64,000 nucleotides of DNA from Roseivirga ehrenbergii (GCF_001593005.1 NZ_LQZQ01000012.1:62001-126000); one strand, 5' to 3'. Numbered from the stretch's first letter, positions 24,900 to 33,865 are shown. The notes: generated by a model from the letters alone, not told the origin. Numbers and translations are program-made.

Positions 24900-26111
24900 T
24901 TAAGCTAAAACTTCTTGAACTTTAGTTGCTGCGTCTTTTAAAAGAATAGCAGAATGAACGGCTAAACCACTTTCGTCAATGATTTTAGCTCCTTCTTCAG
25001 CATTTGTTCCTTGCAAACGAACGATGATTGGGATATTAATATTTCCAATTTTCTTATAAGCTTCTACAACTCCATTGGCCACTCTGTCGCAACGAACGAT
25101 ACCTCCAAATATGTTGATTAATATGGCTTTAACATTAGGGTCTTGAAGAATAATTCTGAAACCTGCTTCTACAGTTTCTGCATTAGCCGATCCTCCAACA
25201 TCTAAAAAGTTCGCAGGCTCTCCACCTGATAACTTGATAATATCCATAGTAGCCATGGCCAAACCAGCTCCGTTTACCATACAGCCTACATTACCATCTA
25301 GTTTAACATAGCTTAAACCAAACTTTCCTGCTTCTACTTCTGCTGGATCTTCTTCAGTAACATCTCTCAATGCCAATAGGTCTGGGTGACGCATTAAAGC
25401 ATTGTCGTCTAAGTTTACCTTTGCGTCAACAGCAAGAATCTTGTTATCAGAGGTTTTTAAAACTGGATTAATTTCAAACATTGAAGAATCAGAACTCTCA
25501 TATGCTTTGTATAGTGAGAAAATGAATTTAACCATTTCCTTAAATGCATTTCCTTCTAAGCCTAGTTTGAAAGCTACTTTTCTAGCTTGGAAACCTTGAA
25601 GACCTACTTTTGGATCAATCCATTCTTTAATAATTTTCTCTGGACTGTTTTCTGCAACTTCTTCAATGTCCATTCCACCTTCGGTAGAGGCCATGATTAC
25701 ATTGCAGCCTTTTGCTCTATCTAATAAGATACCCATGTAGTATTCCTTAGGCTCTGAATCGCCAGGATAGTACACATCTTGTGCAATAAGTACTTTGTTG
25801 ACTTTCTTTCCTTCAGGCCCAGTTTGATGAGTTACAAGAGTGCCATCTAAAATAGCTCCTGCTTTGGTAGGTACTTCATCTAAACTTTTTGCTAAAACTA
25901 CACCTCGTGATCCGGTTTCGTTTACAGTGCCTTTTCCACGACCACCAGCATGGATTTGAGCTTTTACTACGTACCAAGATGTTCCTGTTTCAGCATTCAG
26001 TTTTTTTGCCGCTTCCAACGCCTCGTCAGCTGTTGAAGCAACAATGCCTTCCTGAATTTTTACTCCATGTTTTTTTAGTAGTTCTTTTGCTTGATATTCG
26101 TGGATATTCAT
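24900..26111 (-). CDS. sucC: Succinyl-CoA synthetase (ADP-forming) beta subunit
   Basis: This 403-residue protein starts MNIHEYQAKELLKKHGVKI, the classic SucC N-terminus. An ATP-grasp domain (about 1-240) contains VVKAQIHAGGRGKGT and FEINPVLKT, and a C-terminal CoA-ligase domain contains GAGLAMATMDIIK, FLDVGGSANAE and INIFGGIVRCDRVANGV. With the alpha subunit SucD it converts succinyl-CoA, ADP and phosphate to succinate, CoA and ATP in the TCA cycle. No sucD lies nearby, which is usual in Bacteroidota where the subunit genes are often unlinked. The tRNA-Arg gene lies 8 bases downstream on the same strand, so the two are probably cotranscribed. Confidence 0.97.
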   Translation of the reverse strand: MNIHEYQAKELLKKHGVKIQEGIVASTADEALEAAKKLNAETGTSWYVVKAQIHAGGRGKGTVNETGSRGVVLAKSLDEVPTKAGAILDGTLVTHQTGPEGKKVNKVLIAQDVYYPGDSEPKEYYMGILLDRAKGCNVIMASTEGGMDIEEVAENSPEKIIKEWIDPKVGLQGFQARKVAFKLGLEGNAFKEMVKFIFSLYKAYESSDSSMFEINPVLKTSDNKILAVDAKVNLDDNALMRHPDLLALRDVTEEDPAEVEAGKFGLSYVKLDGNVGCMVNGAGLAMATMDIIKLSGGEPANFLDVGGSANAETVEAGFRIILQDPNVKAILINIFGGIVRCDRVANGVVEAYKKIGNINIPIIVRLQGTNAEEGAKIIDESGLAVHSAILLKDAATKVQEVLA

Positions 26112-26212
26112 GTGTCAAAATTTTTGCACGAAACTACACCTTTGACCTTAATATAACAAGGAAAATAGGTGGCGTTCTTTTTAGTTGTACATGATCATTC
26201 GTATGATTTTAC

Positions 26213-26220
26213 TATGTTTG
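26213..26220 (+). promoter_or_regulatory. Candidate -7 element (TAnnTTTG) for the LolD-like gene
   Basis: TATGTTTG matches the Bacteroidota -7 consensus exactly and lies 15 bases upstream of the start codon, giving a short leader. A TTG at 26185-26187 is further away than ideal for the -33 element. Confidence 0.4.
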
Positions 26221-26235
26221 GTTTCATAAGTAGCT

Positions 26236-26898
26236 ATGGAGATTTTAAAGGCAGAAAGTGTAAGGAAGTCATATGGTGATTTAGAAGTGCTCAAGGGCAT
26301 TCACCTGACTGTTCAAAAAGGAGAGTTGCTGTCGATTGTAGGAGAATCAGGGGCTGGAAAAAGCACCTTGCTTCATATTTTAGGAACTTTAGATTTAGCA
26401 GATACTGGTAAAATAATGATCAACGGAAAATCTGTCGGTGAAATGAATCCTAAACAATTGGCCAGTTTCAGGAATAAGGAAATAGGTTTCATTTTTCAAT
26501 TCCACAATCTGTTGCCTGAATTTACAGCATTGGAAAATGTGTGTTTGCCAGCATTATTTTCTAATTCTAATGAAAAGGAAGTTTTTAAAAAGGGTGAAAA
26601 GCTTTTAACTAAACTTGGTCTATTGTCCCGAAAAGATCATAAACCTTCTGAACTTTCTGGTGGTGAGCAGCAACGTGTAGCAGTAGCCAGGTCCTTGATT
26701 AATGACCCGAGCCTTGTTTTTGCTGATGAACCCAGCGGTAATTTAGATTCGAAAACAGCTGAAGAGTTGCATCGCTTATTTTTCGACCTTAGAGATGAAC
26801 TTAACCAAACTTTTGTGATTGTAACGCACAATCAATCCCTAGCATCAATGACTGATCGAAAGATTGAAATTAGAGATGGGGTAATTGTTAGTGAGTAG
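26236..26898 (+). CDS. ABC transporter ATP-binding protein (LolD/MacB-type)
   Basis: This 220-residue ATPase is the size of LolD. Walker A is GESGAGKSTLL (about 36-46), the Q-loop region FIFQFHNLLPEFTALENV is typical of LolD/FtsE/MacB proteins, the signature is LSGGEQQRVAVARSL, Walker B is LVFADEPSGNLD and the H-loop is FVIVTHNQ. Such ATPases drive extraction of lipoproteins or export of substrates through FtsX-like permeases. No permease gene is adjacent: the next gene is on the opposite strand. It therefore acts with permeases encoded elsewhere, and the LolD assignment rests on sequence alone. Confidence 0.88.
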   Translation: MEILKAESVRKSYGDLEVLKGIHLTVQKGELLSIVGESGAGKSTLLHILGTLDLADTGKIMINGKSVGEMNPKQLASFRNKEIGFIFQFHNLLPEFTALENVCLPALFSNSNEKEVFKKGEKLLTKLGLLSRKDHKPSELSGGEQQRVAVARSLINDPSLVFADEPSGNLDSKTAEELHRLFFDLRDELNQTFVIVTHNQSLASMTDRKIEIRDGVIVSE

Positions 26899-27067
26899 AT
26901 ATTTATCTTCCCCGAATTTGATAATTTCAACCATGACTTGAGCTGTGCTTTGTTATCAGTTAGCCATCAAAGTATTTGTTTTCATTATTCAGCAGTACTC
27001 ATTTTTGTTTTAGAAAATAGAATGTCCTTTTGGAAGGTTCTTAGTGTATTTAAAGCTGAGTTCAGTT

Positions 27068-27922
27068 TTATCTGGTCTTCTTCACCACTTTACAACGAAT
27101 AGAAGATTTACCGTATAATGAACCCGGTAGATAATATCCTAGTCTGAATCCAAATCTTAAATAGGCATCATTCGTACCTTCCCCGCGTGCATCGCCCGCT
27201 GCGGCTGGATCAAAACCTAACTCTACTCTTCTGTCAGATAGCTGTGAAGCGATTGGGTCAGCAAAAGAAGATGGATCTCTATAATTTGCACTCACATCAT
27301 CTAGATACTTTGTCAAAGCGGCTGTGTACTGCATTTCTAATTGCAGGTCCATATTTCTATTGATGAATATATTTACCCCGACACCTATTGGGACTATCAG
27401 CGCCAAAGTACCATACTCAACGCCTTCTAGTCTCATTGGACGTAATTCGTAGTCGGTTCCGGCTAAAGTAGCTTTGGGTTTGTTTGTGGTTACCCCTAAA
27501 CCCAAATGAAAATAAGGATTCACAAAAGCCCTGTCTTTATAGCCTGTATGGGGGTGGCGAAAAGCATAATATAAAGCCTGAGCCGTAAACTCTATGTTAG
27601 TGGCTTTAAAAGATAAGTTTCTTCGAACTCTCGCTGTTTCAACAGAAAGAGAGTCGGCTCCTTTAATTGAGTATACCGATAAACTTCCGCGAAGCGCAAT
27701 GTTGTCAGTGAAAAGGTGTTCGTAAGCGAGTGAAGTACTTAAACCCATTTTTACTTTAGTGTCGGTGGCTAAAGCACTTAACTCTCCAAAATAGGTGTTT
27801 AAGCCAAAGCCAAAAGTGACTTTCGAAATTCTATCAAAATCGCCTGTAGTGGTGTACTGTTGACCCATGATGCTCTTTGAAACAATAACAAAAAGCAATA
27901 ACAAAAAGCGTGATTTAGTCAT
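27068..27922 (-). CDS. DUF6089-like outer-membrane beta-barrel protein (paralogue)
   Basis: This 284-residue protein has a signal peptide of about 20 residues ending MGQ, followed by barrel-like strands (KVTFGFGLNTYFGELSA, IALRGSLSVYSIKGADSLS, VNPYFHLGLGVTTNKPKAT, DLQLEMQYTAALTKYLDDVS). It shares the order of these blocks with the protein at 23756-24664 but lacks that protein's C-terminal FRSPSRKK-like tail. Both are on the - strand and flank sucC, the tRNA and the LolD-like gene. An outer-membrane location is inferred from the strand pattern; the function is unknown. The reading frame is intact. Confidence 0.78.
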   Translation of the reverse strand: MTKSRFLLLLFVIVSKSIMGQQYTTTGDFDRISKVTFGFGLNTYFGELSALATDTKVKMGLSTSLAYEHLFTDNIALRGSLSVYSIKGADSLSVETARVRRNLSFKATNIEFTAQALYYAFRHPHTGYKDRAFVNPYFHLGLGVTTNKPKATLAGTDYELRPMRLEGVEYGTLALIVPIGVGVNIFINRNMDLQLEMQYTAALTKYLDDVSANYRDPSSFADPIASQLSDRRVELGFDPAAAGDARGEGTNDAYLRFGFRLGYYLPGSLYGKSSIRCKVVKKTR

Positions 27923-27982
27923 TCTTTAAAAATTTGATTTAGGCTTAGAACCATAAAGATATAATTCAAACGCAAAAAAAAG

Positions 27983-28441
27983 CTATGTATTGGCAGATTT
28001 CATCTTTTCAAGCATGATTTCAATATGCTTTTTTGCTCCAAACATATCTTGATACACTGCAGCAACCTTATGTTCAGCATCTAAAAGGTAGGTAATCCGC
28101 TTTGGAATTTTGATCAATGGAATAAGTGCATCGTATGATTTACAAACTTCCCCCTTTGGGTCAGAAAGTAACTCGAAAGGGAGATTATGTTCTTCTTTAA
28201 ATTTCTGATGACTGGTGATACTGTCTTTACTTATTCCAATGACTGTAACATCTAAGCCTATAAAGTCTGAAAAGGCATCGCGAAAGGTGCACGCTTCTTC
28301 TGTACAGCCTGGGGTGAAATCTTTTGGGTAGAAATAAATGATACAGGGCTTGCCTTTAAGGTCTACCGCTAAATCGAATACTTGTCCTGTGGTACTTTTT
28401 AATTTTATTTCGGGTGCTTTTGAACCAATTTTTAATGCCAT
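27983..28441 (-). CDS. bcp: Thioredoxin-dependent thiol peroxidase (Bcp/PrxQ)
   Basis: This 152-residue peroxiredoxin of the Bcp/PrxQ class has YFYPKDFTPGCTEEACTFRD with the peroxidatic Cys46 and, five residues on, the resolving Cys51, the spacing that defines the two-Cys form of PrxQ. VIGISKDSITSHQKFKEEHNLPF is the family's second signature. It reduces hydrogen peroxide and organic hydroperoxides in the cytoplasm using thioredoxin. It has its own start 52 bases from the divergent EamA transporter gene, with the promoters sharing that short gap. Confidence 0.96.
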   Translation of the reverse strand: MALKIGSKAPEIKLKSTTGQVFDLAVDLKGKPCIIYFYPKDFTPGCTEEACTFRDAFSDFIGLDVTVIGISKDSITSHQKFKEEHNLPFELLSDPKGEVCKSYDALIPLIKIPKRITYLLDAEHKVAAVYQDMFGAKKHIEIMLEKMKSANT

Positions 28442-28493
28442 GCTTTATGTTTGAGTAATTATTTTTTCGGATGGGAATATCGCAACTTCGAGC

Positions 28494-29342
28494 ATGGTTT
28501 CAAAAGGGGTAAAATACATGCTCTTGTCAACATTCATTTTTGCAGTAATGAATGTGCTCATTAAATACGTGCCAAATATACCTGCAATTGAAATCATTTT
28601 GTTTCGCTCAATTGTTTCGTTTTTAATGTCGGGTATCGCATTAAAATCACAGAAGGTTCCTCTTTTTGGAAACAACAAGAAAATACTCCTGTTTAGAGGC
28701 TTGGCTGGAGCTCTTGCACTAATGATGTTTTTCACTACGCTTCAGGAAACTCCCTTAGCAAGTGCAGTTACTTTAATGTTTCTGGGGCCAATTTTCACTG
28801 CGATTCTAGGAATGTGGATTGTAAAAGAAAAAGTGGCTTGGGTACAATGGATTTTCTTTGGGCTTTCTTTTGCGGGAATTCTAATGATTAAAGGCTTTGA
28901 TGCGCGAGTTTCGCCAGAAATGGCTTTGCTAGGCGTAGGGGCGGCCTTCTTTTCGGGAATTGCCTATAATATGATTCGGAAGCTGAAAACTTCGGAACAC
29001 CCTTTGGTAATCATATTTTACTTTCCACTGGTTACGCTTCCTATTGTTGGAATTTACTCCGCATTCCACTGGGTTTGGCCAGTAGGGATTGAGTGGGTGG
29101 TACTTTTGGCCATTGGTGTGCTTACTCAATTAGCACAGTATTTTATGACTAAATCTTATCAGTCGGAAGAACTTTCTAAGGTAGCCAACCTTAACTTTAT
29201 CGGAATTATTTATGCCTTAGGTTTTGGCTATGTTTTGTTCGAAGAAACTTTCAACCTTCTGACCTATTTGGGAATGACTTTGGTGATGATAGGCGTAGTT
29301 TTGAATGTAGTATATAAGCAAAGAAAGCAGAAAGTTGTATGA
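28494..29342 (+). CDS. EamA-family (DMT superfamily) transporter
   Basis: This 282-residue integral membrane protein has ten hydrophobic segments in two EamA repeats. The first (about 1-130) includes IEIILFRSIVSFLMSG and PLASAVTLMFLGPIFTAILG, a hallmark of the family. The second (about 145-275) has KVANLNFIGIIYALGFGYVLF. Family members export metabolites or amino acids. It overlaps the downstream phzF-like gene by 4 bases, so the two are coupled and may handle one compound. The substrate is unknown. The start at 28494 keeps the first transmembrane helix intact. Confidence 0.9.
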   Translation: MVSKGVKYMLLSTFIFAVMNVLIKYVPNIPAIEIILFRSIVSFLMSGIALKSQKVPLFGNNKKILLFRGLAGALALMMFFTTLQETPLASAVTLMFLGPIFTAILGMWIVKEKVAWVQWIFFGLSFAGILMIKGFDARVSPEMALLGVGAAFFSGIAYNMIRKLKTSEHPLVIIFYFPLVTLPIVGIYSAFHWVWPVGIEWVVLLAIGVLTQLAQYFMTKSYQSEELSKVANLNFIGIIYALGFGYVLFEETFNLLTYLGMTLVMIGVVLNVVYKQRKQKVV

Positions 29343-30166
29343 AAATTTATCAAGTAGATTCTTTTACCAAAGAGGTTTTTAAAGGTAATCCAGCAGCTGT
29401 GGCCATTTTGAGTGAACCGATTTCAGATGAAATGATGCAAAAGATAGCGGTAGAGATGAATTTATCTGAAACTGCTTTTGTCAAAATAAATGAAGGTTAT
29501 TGCGATTTACGATGGTTTACACCAGCTACCGAAGTTCCTCTTTGCGGCCATGCAACATTGGCTTCGGCTTTTGCGCTTTGGCAAGGCGGCCACTGGCCAA
29601 AAGACAAAACCATTGAGTTTAAAACTTTAAGCGGTTCGTTGTTTACTTCTTTAGATTCAAACGGTTTAATTATCATGGATTTTCCTGCAAATTATGCCAC
29701 TACTGCCGAAGGCTTTGATAAAATTGAACTCGAAAGTGCTTTTGGTTTTCCTATTAAAGAAGTGCTTAACTACCCTGCTGAGTTAATTCTGATCTTTGAA
29801 TCGGAGGAAGCTGTGCTGTCAGCCAATCCTGATGATGCCGTTATCGCTAAACAAGCCCAAAATGGGGTAATTGTTTCTGCCTTATCGAAAGGGGAGAACT
29901 ACGATTTTGTAAGCCGCTATTTTGCACCCAATTTGGGAATTAAAGAGGACCCTGTAACTGGTTTTATGCACACCATTCTAACACCTTACTGGGCTGATAA
30001 AACTGGAAAGACCAATTTTAAGGCTTTTCAAGCTTCTGCCAGAACAGGCGAAATGCAAACGGAATTAAAAGGGAATCGCGTAATTCTAAAAGGAAATGCA
30101 GTAATGGTTTTTGAAACTGACTTTGAGATACCTTCTAACCTGAACCCAATTAATAAAATAGTTTAG
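29339..30166 (+). CDS. PhzF-family isomerase/epimerase-like protein
   Basis: This 275-residue protein has the PhzF hot-dog-like diaminopimelate-epimerase fold. Its signatures are VFKGNPAAVAIL near the N-terminus, MNLSETAFV with the catalytic Glu, RWFTPATEVPLCGHATLASAF, and KEDPVTGFMHTILTPYW with the conserved DPVTG loop. PhzF itself isomerises dihydro-hydroxyanthranilate in phenazine synthesis, but no other phenazine genes are here and most bacterial homologues have unknown substrates. It overlaps the EamA transporter gene by 4 bases. Family certain, reaction unknown. Confidence 0.92.
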   Translation: MKIYQVDSFTKEVFKGNPAAVAILSEPISDEMMQKIAVEMNLSETAFVKINEGYCDLRWFTPATEVPLCGHATLASAFALWQGGHWPKDKTIEFKTLSGSLFTSLDSNGLIIMDFPANYATTAEGFDKIELESAFGFPIKEVLNYPAELILIFESEEAVLSANPDDAVIAKQAQNGVIVSALSKGENYDFVSRYFAPNLGIKEDPVTGFMHTILTPYWADKTGKTNFKAFQASARTGEMQTELKGNRVILKGNAVMVFETDFEIPSNLNPINKIV

Positions 30167-30196
30167 GCAATTTATTGAGTATTCTGCCATTAGCAG

Positions 30197-30276
30197 AACC
30201 CTCCAGAAGTTCTCTTTTTCGCTTTAGATTAATTATTTACTACTGATAATATAATTGCCCCAACTTTTGGAGGGTT
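30197..30276. repeat. Inverted-repeat element in the phzF-like/coiled-coil gap
   Basis: AACCCTCCAGAAGTT (30197-30211) and AACTTTTGGAGGGTT (30262-30276) are reverse complements with one mismatch and enclose 50 bases. The pair sits between convergent genes. The core GGAGGGTT recurs in the gaps at 35002-35024 and 40121-40135. Confidence 0.6.
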
Positions 30277-30305
30277 TGTCTAAGTGTAGAATCAGGTTCA
30301 GGGTT

Positions 30306-31223
30306 CTACCTTACATTAAAAGTAGTTCTGCCTATTTCGTAAGTATCAGAAAGAATGATGACTTTGTACTCGCCTTCATCAAATTCAGAACCTTTGTCGT
30401 AAACGAAGGTCAATTCTTGCTTTGAGTTATCGAAAAGAATTTCCTGACGCGCTGTAAATGTTTGTTCACGTCCATCTACAGTAAATGAACCAGAACCTTT
30501 AGCGATATCAAAAACTACATTGCCAGCAGGGTCAACCAACTGAATCATGATTTTATGGCCTGCAACTGGTGCAACAGGGTTGTCTGCTAGATTGAAAGTT
30601 ACCTTGATTTTCTCAGCCTGACGACCTCTGAAATCACCTTCTCGCTCTTTTCCCCTAGAATTTATATTGAAAACTTTTACGTTTTCTGCCTTAAGTTTGG
30701 CTGCCAAAGAAATCTGCTGTTTTAGCTCTTGTTGCGTTTCGGTGGCTTTACGAATCGTATTGTTCAATTCGTTTTTCTCGGTTTTTAAATCAATGTTCTC
30801 TTCTACCAATTTGGTATTGATTACTTTCAACGCTGCGATCTCGTCATCTTTGGCTAAGAGTAATTCTTCGTAACCTCCCACTTTTCTGTCCAAGCGTTGA
30901 ATAATGGCTTTATTGGCTACTCTTGTTCGTTGCAGCTGATCACGTTGTGCAGTGATAGAGTCTTTTAAGGTTACCAAGGAATCTATATTTCCACCCAACT
31001 TGGCTATTTCAGAAATACGGTTGCTAAGTTGACCGCTAATACTATCTAATTTAGTGGTAAGTGTGATTTTTGTAGCCTCAAATTCAGCTTGAAGTGCGTT
31101 TTTGCTTTCGTTATCAGAGTAAATTTTGAAGCCCGCCCCAGCTACAATAACAATGAGGGCCACAATTAATATAATTCTAATCTTATCTGGGCTTCCGCCT
31201 TTCTTCTTTGCTACTTCACTCAT
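30306..31223 (-). CDS. Membrane-anchored coiled-coil protein of unknown function
   Basis: This 305-residue protein has a short cytoplasmic lysine-rich N-terminus and one transmembrane helix (IRIILIVALIVIVAGAGFKI, about 16-35). A long predicted coiled coil (about 40-190) is rich in Lys, Glu, Leu and Asn with heptad-like spacing. The C-terminal globular beta-rich domain (about 195-305) contains VKVTFNLADNPVAPVAGHKI-like strands and ends EYKVIILSDTYEIGRTTFNV. The topology suggests a cell-envelope protein with its coiled coil and domain in the periplasm. No named family is recognised, though similar proteins appear conserved in Cytophagales. It stands alone between oppositely oriented genes. Confidence 0.75.
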   Translation of the reverse strand: MSEVAKKKGGSPDKIRIILIVALIVIVAGAGFKIYSDNESKNALQAEFEATKITLTTKLDSISGQLSNRISEIAKLGGNIDSLVTLKDSITAQRDQLQRTRVANKAIIQRLDRKVGGYEELLLAKDDEIAALKVINTKLVEENIDLKTEKNELNNTIRKATETQQELKQQISLAAKLKAENVKVFNINSRGKEREGDFRGRQAEKIKVTFNLADNPVAPVAGHKIMIQLVDPAGNVVFDIAKGSGSFTVDGREQTFTARQEILFDNSKQELTFVYDKGSEFDEGEYKVIILSDTYEIGRTTFNVR

Positions 31224-31327
31224 TCCGCTGAACCTCTGTTAATAAATTTTAAACGCCTTTTCGGTTAAATATTGGGCGAATTACTTAAATCTTTTTTAAA
31301 TATGCCAACCCATTAAAAACGACTGGC

Positions 31328-31915
31328 ATGATTGAATCTTTAAATGAGAATTATTGGACACAAAGGTATGAGAATAATCAGGTGGGCTGGGATATAGGCC
31401 ATGTTTCTACACCTATTAAAGATTATATCGATCAGCTTACCGATAATGACATTAAGATTCTAATTCCCGGGGCGGGAAATGCCTATGAAGCAGAATACTT
31501 ATGGAATCAAGGGTTTAAAAATGTTTGGGTGATTGACCTTTCTAAAACTCCTTTGCAGAATCTTCGATCTAGAATTCCTGATTTCCCTGCTTCGCAATTA
31601 ATTCATGGTAACTTCTTCGAGCATCACTCGCAATATGATTTGATTATTGAACAGACATTTTTCTGCGCGCTCAACCCCATTATGCGAACGGATTATGTGA
31701 CTAAAATGCAAGAGCTTTTAGTGGAGGGCGGTAAACTAATAGGCCTTATGTTTAAGATTCCACTCAATACAACGCATCCTCCTTTTGGTGGTAAAGAAGA
31801 AGAGTACAGGTCCATTTTCTCGCCTTATTTCAAGATTGAAATTATGGAAGAAGCTTATAATTCCATTCCACCAAGAATGGGGAACGAGCTTTTCGTGAAG
31901 ATGATAAAGATCTGA
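31328..31915 (+). CDS. Thiopurine S-methyltransferase-family SAM-dependent methyltransferase
   Basis: This 195-residue methyltransferase has the TPMT-family N-terminus YWTQRYENNQVGWDIGHVST. The SAM-binding motif I is ILIPGAGNAYEAEYLW, the acidic motif II is VWVIDLSKTPL, and YDLIIEQTFFCAL is highly typical of TPMT-like proteins. It is cytoplasmic. Bacterial members methylate sulfur, selenium, tellurium or halide acceptors; the acceptor here is unknown. The gene is monocistronic and its stop lies two bases from the 3' end of the convergent beta-propeller gene. Confidence 0.9.
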   Translation: MIESLNENYWTQRYENNQVGWDIGHVSTPIKDYIDQLTDNDIKILIPGAGNAYEAEYLWNQGFKNVWVIDLSKTPLQNLRSRIPDFPASQLIHGNFFEHHSQYDLIIEQTFFCALNPIMRTDYVTKMQELLVEGGKLIGLMFKIPLNTTHPPFGGKEEEYRSIFSPYFKIEIMEEAYNSIPPRMGNELFVKMIKI

Positions 31916-31917
31916 TT

Positions 31918-33036
31918 CTAAAAGTTAATCTTATACCGAACAATTGTAGGGTTTTCTTCTTCTCCTGTATCAGAGACTGACCTTGATTCTATAGTATTAA
32001 CACTATAGAAATAGCCTTTTTGAGCGAATTGAGCAGGGCCAAAACCATACTTTTCTTTAAAACGATTCATTGTTAAATTTAAGGTTTTATCGGTGTTCTT
32101 GTTGAAAAGAGTCCAAACGTATTCAATGGTCTCGGAGTCAGTTTTTGATGTTCTCTCCCACGAAAAAGTGAGTAGATTATCGCTCTCAAATAAATTGCCC
32201 TGCACAATATAATAGTCACCAGTCATTAATGCTTGACGGAAATCCATCGGGTCTTTTCCTTTGATTTCTGACGGAATATTATGGCCATTAAAATCGATGG
32301 AGTAAATGGGTTTAATTTCCTTTTCTGTTACCATGTATATACTATCGTGCATGGATTGCATATAGATTATGCGCTCATTTGAAAATGTTAAGCTGTTGAA
32401 TATTTTCACATAATCTGTTGAACCATATTCCAATACTCCGCTTAGAAATGTGCTGTCATTGCTTTTGTTAGCAATCTGCAAAAGTTCCTTTCTCTCAGTG
32501 GGATCATCCTGTCTGCCATCCATATGGAAAACAAAATTGCCTTTGTTCAGTGAAGCAAAGTTGGAAATCTGTCCATTGACTTTATGTTGGCTTTTAAAGT
32601 TCCCCTCTAAATCATAGTTGAGCATTCTCCGTTGGCGAACATCCAAAATGTTGATTTCATCCGAAAACTGATTGATGTTAAAATCGAAGGGAAGGTAGAA
32701 TTGTCCTTCGGCTACACCAATGGAATGAATTCGCCTAAGAATTTCCCCTTCTAAATTAAAAATATAGAGAGATTTGGATACTCTAATGTCAAGCAGGTAA
32801 ATCTTCCCTTTATAGATGATCATCTTATCAATTGGGCCAAGAGTAGAACTGTCGGTCAATTCTAACTTGACTTCACTTCTCTCAGTGATCAAATTATCAC
32901 CAATGTGTTTGGTGACTTCTCCGATAGAAATGACCTGTAAATCGTCATCAGATTTAGTTTTCTCTTTTGTAGAGCAAGCGGAAATTAGGGTAAATAGAAA
33001 GCCAACTAGAATGTATTTCACGGATTTAGAATTCAA
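31918..33036 (-). CDS. 6-bladed beta-propeller lipoprotein
   Basis: This 372-residue lipoprotein has a type II signal peptide whose lipobox LISAC places the acylated Cys at residue 21. The mature chain begins with an STKEKTKSDDD linker. The remainder has repeated beta-strand blades such as IDKMIIYKGKIYLLDIRVSKSLYIF and INILDVRQRRMLNYDLEGNF, resembling the NHL-like 6-bladed propellers (DUF5128/BF3886 group) common in Bacteroidota. It is the outlier of a group of five such genes in 31.9-40.1 kb. It is likely anchored in the outer or inner membrane and faces the periplasm or surface. Ligand unknown. Confidence 0.8.
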   Translation of the reverse strand: MNSKSVKYILVGFLFTLISACSTKEKTKSDDDLQVISIGEVTKHIGDNLITERSEVKLELTDSSTLGPIDKMIIYKGKIYLLDIRVSKSLYIFNLEGEILRRIHSIGVAEGQFYLPFDFNINQFSDEINILDVRQRRMLNYDLEGNFKSQHKVNGQISNFASLNKGNFVFHMDGRQDDPTERKELLQIANKSNDSTFLSGVLEYGSTDYVKIFNSLTFSNERIIYMQSMHDSIYMVTEKEIKPIYSIDFNGHNIPSEIKGKDPMDFRQALMTGDYYIVQGNLFESDNLLTFSWERTSKTDSETIEYVWTLFNKNTDKTLNLTMNRFKEKYGFGPAQFAQKGYFYSVNTIESRSVSDTGEEENPTIVRYKINF

Positions 33037-33086
33037 ATTGATCCATGAATTTACAGAATTAAAATCTATGAACTATGTTTTTAGTC

Positions 33087-33860
33087 TTAGATTTCTAAGA
33101 TGTAGCTTTTTTTCATTAGATCAGGCTGAAGGAAGAGCATTCCTGCTTCGAATAGGTCGATGGAAAGGGAGACTTTAGGATGTTTTTTGAGCAGTTTCCA
33201 AGCATCGTTCATTTCTTTAGACCAATGAATATCGTCTAAAATAATCATGCCTGATGTTGTCATTTTAGGCAAGAGTAGTTCGAAGTATCGAAGTGTAGGT
33301 TCGTACCTGTGGTTGGCATCAATGTAGGCTAAATCAATTTGAGGAGCGTTTTCAATCCATTGAGGTAAAGTGTTGTCAATATTCCCTTCGATCAATTGGT
33401 AATTGAAGCAGTTTAACTTACTTAAGTTTTGCCTGGCTAAACTGGCAATGGACGCACTTCCCTCAAAAGTGAAAAGTTGAACATCCTTTTTTGCAGAAGC
33501 CATATAGGCGGCATTCAAACCTAATGAAGTACCCAATTCCACGATGTTTTTATAATCGAAATGTGTGATGATTCGATTGAGCAATCTTGAAAAGCGAGCA
33601 GGAGTGGAGGCGTGATTAGCGATCTGACTTACTTTGCGCGTATTGGAATTACTGATCCGAGAACCTGCACCCAAATCTTCTATTAAAACCTCTTCATCGT
33701 TTTGAAGCAGGCTTTTTCTTAAGGCTTCAATGGGTTCAAAACCTTTTTTATTGTCTTTTTTAACGACTTCAGTATAGAAAGGGTAGAGGAATGGCGAGTG
33801 CAACGAATGTTCATTCATGGCCAAAAGCCAGTACTTTATATAAGCCAGAATTTGGTGCAA
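33087..33860 (-). CDS. Class I SAM-dependent methyltransferase
   Basis: This 257-residue protein has the SAM-binding motif I NIVELGTSLGLNAAYMA and an acidic loop LFTFEGSASIA. AYIDANHRYEPTLRYFELLL and GMIILDDIHWS are the metal/substrate motifs of the O-methyltransferase (MTF_24-like, caffeoyl-CoA-like) group. It is cytoplasmic. It starts 5 bases after the apaG stop, so apaG and this gene form a two-gene operon on the - strand. Acceptor unknown. Confidence 0.87.
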   Translation of the reverse strand: MHQILAYIKYWLLAMNEHSLHSPFLYPFYTEVVKKDNKKGFEPIEALRKSLLQNDEEVLIEDLGAGSRISNSNTRKVSQIANHASTPARFSRLLNRIITHFDYKNIVELGTSLGLNAAYMASAKKDVQLFTFEGSASIASLARQNLSKLNCFNYQLIEGNIDNTLPQWIENAPQIDLAYIDANHRYEPTLRYFELLLPKMTTSGMIILDDIHWSKEMNDAWKLLKKHPKVSLSIDLFEAGMLFLQPDLMKKSYILEI

Positions 33861-33865
33861 GGGAA

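Noticed and set aside
26899-27067. Possible small RNA in the gap after the LolD-like gene
   Set aside because: No promoter element, stable hairpin or terminator was seen in the 169 bases.
27022-27102. 26-codon frame starting MSFWKVLSVFKAEF on the + strand after the LolD-like gene
   Set aside because: Although it resembles the start of a permease, it stops after 26 codons and overlaps the end of the convergent barrel gene, so it is not a credible gene or a clear pseudogene remnant.
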